NCBI GenBank assembly: GCA_025960445.1
Contig: JAICIT010000100.1
Location: forward strand, 1-7,768
DNA length: 7,768 bases
Direction of reading: 5' to 3'
Source: Bradyrhizobium sp.
GTDB lineage: Bacteria > Pseudomonadota > Alphaproteobacteria > Rhizobiales > Xanthobacteraceae
Part shown: in pieces, positions 5,719-7,768 of the stretch
How the letters are laid out: each line of letters starts with the position of its first letter
How positions within the stretch are numbered: position 1 is the stretch's first letter
Position numbers and translations under genes: made by a program
The notes under the pieces: generated by a model
What the model was told of the DNA's origin: nothing
Databases searched by the model: none
Seen by the model: the letters and a program-made list of their open reading frames with translations, nothing else

Positions 5719-6222
5719 ATGTCTTTCCATGACACGACCGTGCCGGCGTTCCTCCAAATTCTCGGCAGCCTCAACGGAATCCTCACCAAAGCCGAGGCGC
5801 ACTGCAAGTCAAAGAATATTCAGCCAGAGGTGCTGCTCGGCGCACGCCTATATCCAGACATGCTGCCGTTCACACGTCAAATTCAATTGGTTTGCGATTT
5901 CGCCGCGAAGAGCTGCGCGCGTTTGACGCAAGGCGAGGTGCCGACCACGTCAGATACCGAAACCAGTTTCGATGCACTGAAGCAGCGGCTCGCCAAAACC
6001 CTCGATTACGTCAAGAGCTTCAAGCCGGCGCAGTTCGATGGCGCCGAGAGCCGCGATGTCAGCTTTCCCGCCGGCCCCAATAACATGATGACGCTGAAGG
6101 GCCAGCAGTTCCTGAGCAACTTTGCGCTGCCGAATTTCTATTTTCACGCAGCCATCGCGCACGGAATCTTGCGCCACAACGGTGTGGAAATCGGCAAGCG
6201 TGATTTTCTGGGGGTGAGCTGA
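5719..6222 (+). CDS. DUF1993 domain-containing protein
   Basis: A 167-aa soluble protein covering essentially the full DUF1993 family length. Typical features are the N-terminal helix with repeated Leu (VPAFLQILGSLNGILTKAEAH), ARLYPDMLPFTRQIQLVCDFA (42-62), a long central helix with ALKQRLAKTLDYVKSF, and a conserved C-terminal part NFALPNFYFHAAIAHGILRHNGVEIGKRDFLG with His-Ala-Ala-Ile-Ala-His-Gly. The helical layout resembles the DinB-like four-helix fold; the two His of HAAIAHG might bind a metal, but this is inference. No signal peptide or membrane segment. The start ATG at 5719 follows AAAAGAGAAATGT, a moderate ribosome site. The gene stands alone, 152 bp from its upstream and 204 bp from its downstream neighbour. 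Biochemical role unknown. Confidence 0.9.
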   Translation: MSFHDTTVPAFLQILGSLNGILTKAEAHCKSKNIQPEVLLGARLYPDMLPFTRQIQLVCDFAAKSCARLTQGEVPTTSDTETSFDALKQRLAKTLDYVKSFKPAQFDGAESRDVSFPAGPNNMMTLKGQQFLSNFALPNFYFHAAIAHGILRHNGVEIGKRDFLGVS

Positions 6223-6345
6223 GCGCCAATGGACTAAGGGGCCCACACGCTGTTTCCTCATGGGGCCGACGTCGTGCGGGGCTAGTCTGCATATTACGAA
6301 TAGCTCTCGGCTTGCCGCGACTGGTTGCAGTGCACACTTCACTCT

Positions 6346-6384
6346 GACTTGTTACTTCGACTTGTCAGTCAGACTTGCCTCGCC
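6346..6384. promoter_or_regulatory. Three GACTTG direct repeats at exact 13-bp spacing
   Basis: GACTTG starts at 6346, 6359 and 6372, the first two extended to GACTTGT. The 13-bp units differ elsewhere (TTACTTC, TCAGTCA, CCTCGCC fill the rest). They lie about 50-80 bp before the alkene reductase start, a usual place for activator or repressor half-sites. No clear -35/-10 pair is visible; GATAAA at 6404-6409 might be a -10. Rest of the 6223-6426 gap: no gene seen. Confidence 0.4.
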
Positions 6385-6426
6385 CGCCCCTGCCCTTCAC
6401 AACGATAAATACCGAAAGCAATAACA

Positions 6427-7527
6427 ATGAGCACCTCGTCCAAACTTCTCGAGCCGTACAAGCTTGGGCCCACCACCCTGCCAAACCGACTGGTGATGGC
6501 ACCTCTGACGCGCAACCGAGCGGTTGCCGGCATGGTGCCGAGCCCGCTGGCGGTCGAGTATTACGGGCAGCGCGCTTCGGCCGGCCTGTTGATTACCGAG
6601 GCGAGCCAGATCTCGCAGCAGGGCCAGGGTTACCAGGATACGCCCGGCATCTATTCGAAAGAACAGGTCGCCGGGTGGCGCAAGGTGACGGAACGCGTGC
6701 ACGGACGCGGCGGACGCATCTTCATTCAGATCTGGCATGTCGGCCGCATTTCGCACACGACACTGCAGCCGAACGGCGGCGCGCCTGTCGGGCCATCGGC
6801 AATCCGCGCCAAGGGCAAGACTTTCGTCGGCGGCACCTTTTCCGATATCAGCGAACCGCGAGCGCTCGCGTTAGAGGAAATCCCGGGGATCGTCGATGAT
6901 TTCCGGCGCGCCACGGTGAACGCGATCGAGGCCGGCTTCGACGGCGTCGAAATCCACGGAGCCAACGGCTATCTGCTGGACCAGTTCGCCAAGGACGGGG
7001 CCAACAAGCGCACCGATGCCTACGGCGGATCGATCGAGAACCGCGCCAGGCTGATGCTGGAAGTGACGAAGGCCGTCGCTTCCGAGGCGGGACCCGAGCG
7101 GACCGGCATTCGCATTTCGCCTGTGACGCCGTCCAATGACATTTCCGATAGCGATCCGCAGCCGCTGTTTGAGCATATCGTCGATCATCTCAACGCGCTG
7201 AAGCTGATTTACATCCATGTTATCGAAGGCGCGACCGGCGGCCCGCGCGATGTTGCGCCGTTCGATTACCGCTCGTTGCGCAAGCGCTTCAACGGCGCCT
7301 ACATCGCCAATAACGGCTATGATTTCGCGCTCGCCAACAAGGTGCTCGCGGCCAATGAGGCGGACCTGATCGCGTTCGGCAAGCTGTTCATCGCCAACCC
7401 GGATCTGGTCGAGCGTCTCAAGCGTGGCGCGCCCCTCAACGCGCCGGACAAGGCGACCTTCTATGGCGGGGACGCCAAAGGCTACACGGATTACCCGACC
7501 CTGAGCGAGGCGCTCGCTACACAATAG
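6427..7527 (+). CDS. nemA: Old Yellow Enzyme family alkene reductase (N-ethylmaleimide reductase type)
   Basis: A 366-aa FMN-dependent NAD(P)H oxidoreductase of the OYE/NemA group, which reduces activated C=C bonds (enals, enones, maleimides) and often nitro compounds or nitrate esters; cytoplasmic and usually involved in detoxifying electrophiles. A single TIM barrel fills the whole length. Visible motifs: LPNRLVMAPLTRNRA (18-32, with Thr28 near the flavin), LLITEASQIS (54-63), QIWHVGR (101-107), the substrate-anchoring HGANGYLLDQF (177-187; His177 and Asn180), NKRTDAYGGSIENRARL (193-209), and the phosphate-binding end ANNGYD and AFGKLFIANPDLVERL. The start ATG has only a weak GAAAG upstream. 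No nemR-type TetR gene lies beside it. A bidirectional terminator follows. The symbol reflects family similarity; the physiological substrate is unknown. Confidence 0.92.
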   Translation: MSTSSKLLEPYKLGPTTLPNRLVMAPLTRNRAVAGMVPSPLAVEYYGQRASAGLLITEASQISQQGQGYQDTPGIYSKEQVAGWRKVTERVHGRGGRIFIQIWHVGRISHTTLQPNGGAPVGPSAIRAKGKTFVGGTFSDISEPRALALEEIPGIVDDFRRATVNAIEAGFDGVEIHGANGYLLDQFAKDGANKRTDAYGGSIENRARLMLEVTKAVASEAGPERTGIRISPVTPSNDISDSDPQPLFEHIVDHLNALKLIYIHVIEGATGGPRDVAPFDYRSLRKRFNGAYIANNGYDFALANKVLAANEADLIAFGKLFIANPDLVERLKRGAPLNAPDKATFYGGDAKGYTDYPTLSEALATQ

Positions 7528-7584
7528 TCGGCGAGGAGCGGCTATAGATTAGCTCGCCTGACGCTCGCAGTAACGATCGAGAAA

Positions 7585-7615
7585 AAGGCCGGGATCGCTC
7601 TCGGCCTTCCTCTTT
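7585..7615. terminator. Bidirectional intrinsic terminator between convergent genes
   Basis: AAGGCCG (7585-7591) pairs with CGGCCTT (7602-7608) around a 10-nt loop. Read rightward it ends in CCTCTTT, a modest T-tract for the alkene reductase message. Read leftward it is followed by TTTC after the stem's own TT, giving a TTTTTC run, better for the convergent gene entering from the right. The hairpin is placed 57 bp after one stop codon and 24 bp beyond the other. Confidence 0.75.
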
Positions 7616-7639
7616 AGTGCCGACTTTCGATCGCTGGTC

Positions 7640-7768
7640 TCAGTTCAAGGAGGCCCGCTTCGGAGGCGTCGCCGGCCACGACTTGATCAGCGCGTCGTAG
7701 TCGATGGTTTCGCCCTTTGGCTTTTCATTCGCCAGCTTGCGCTGGGGCGCGATGGTCTTGTCCTTTTC
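7640..7768 (-). CDS. C-terminal end of an unrecognised protein (partial, cut by right edge)
   Basis: A reading frame enters from the right edge and ends at TGA (7642-7640), giving the last 42 residues: rich in Lys and Pro, with KGETIDYDALIKSW followed by PATPPKRASLN at the end. Codon third positions are mostly G or C, and a terminator lies just beyond the stop, both supporting a real gene. The tail looks partly disordered; I do not recognise the family from so little. It converges with the alkene reductase gene. Confidence 0.6.
   Translation of the reverse strand, partial: EKDKTIAPQRKLANEKPKGETIDYDALIKSWPATPPKRASLN

Noticed and set aside
6240..6267. GGCCC/GGGCC pair after the DUF1993 gene as a terminator
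   Set aside because: The stem is only 5 bp with an 18-nt loop and no T-tract follows, so it does not support termination.
1..7768. Search for a mobile element, defence island, CRISPR array or secondary-metabolism cluster
   Set aside because: No transposase, integrase, phage gene, tRNA, regularly spaced long repeats or biosynthetic genes are visible; gene content is ordinary metabolism, cell wall and regulation.

Overview
The window reads as chromosomal DNA of an alphaproteobacterium of the Bradyrhizobium/Rhodopseudomonas type. The grounds are high G+C at third codon positions, the alphaproteobacterial gene families present (DUF4170, a ScfR/RamB-type regulator, a GH103 transglycosylase with a C-terminal peptidoglycan-binding domain), and a degenerate copy of a palindromic intergenic repeat that I recognise from those genomes. 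It looks like ordinary core or housekeeping sequence. I see no phage, transposon, CRISPR, toxin-antitoxin or defence locus.

Layout from left to right. A minus-strand gene cut by the left edge (start at 544) encodes an unrecognised protein with one C-terminal membrane segment. A structured gap (545-729) follows, with three stem-loops; the last ends in a T-tract on the plus strand although no plus-strand gene precedes it. Then comes a minus-strand pair: isocitrate lyase aceA (952-2259) and, 12 nt downstream of its stop, a small DUF4170 gene with a perfect AGGAGG. Divergent from aceA across a 168-bp intergenic region is a regulator of the ScfR/RamB/PrpR class (2428-3873). A 379-bp gap (3874-4252) holds a 15-bp palindrome, the Bradyrhizobium-type repeat and a leader inverted repeat. 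The plus-strand genes that follow are an exported lytic murein transglycosylase (4253-5566), a DUF1993 protein (5719-6222) and an Old Yellow Enzyme family alkene reductase (6427-7527). A bidirectional terminator at 7585-7615 separates the last of these from the 3' end of a convergent minus-strand gene that leaves the right edge.

Functional logic. The one clear functional unit is the divergent regulator/aceA pair: a short-chain acyl-CoA-responsive type of regulator next to the glyoxylate-shunt entry enzyme, suggesting local control of growth on acetate or fatty acids. The DUF4170 protein probably shares the aceA transcript. The three rightward genes have gaps of 150-200 bp and are probably separate units with cell-wall, unknown and redox-detoxification roles. 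The most interesting material is intergenic: nearly every gap carries a distinct inverted or direct repeat that could be an operator or RNA structure.
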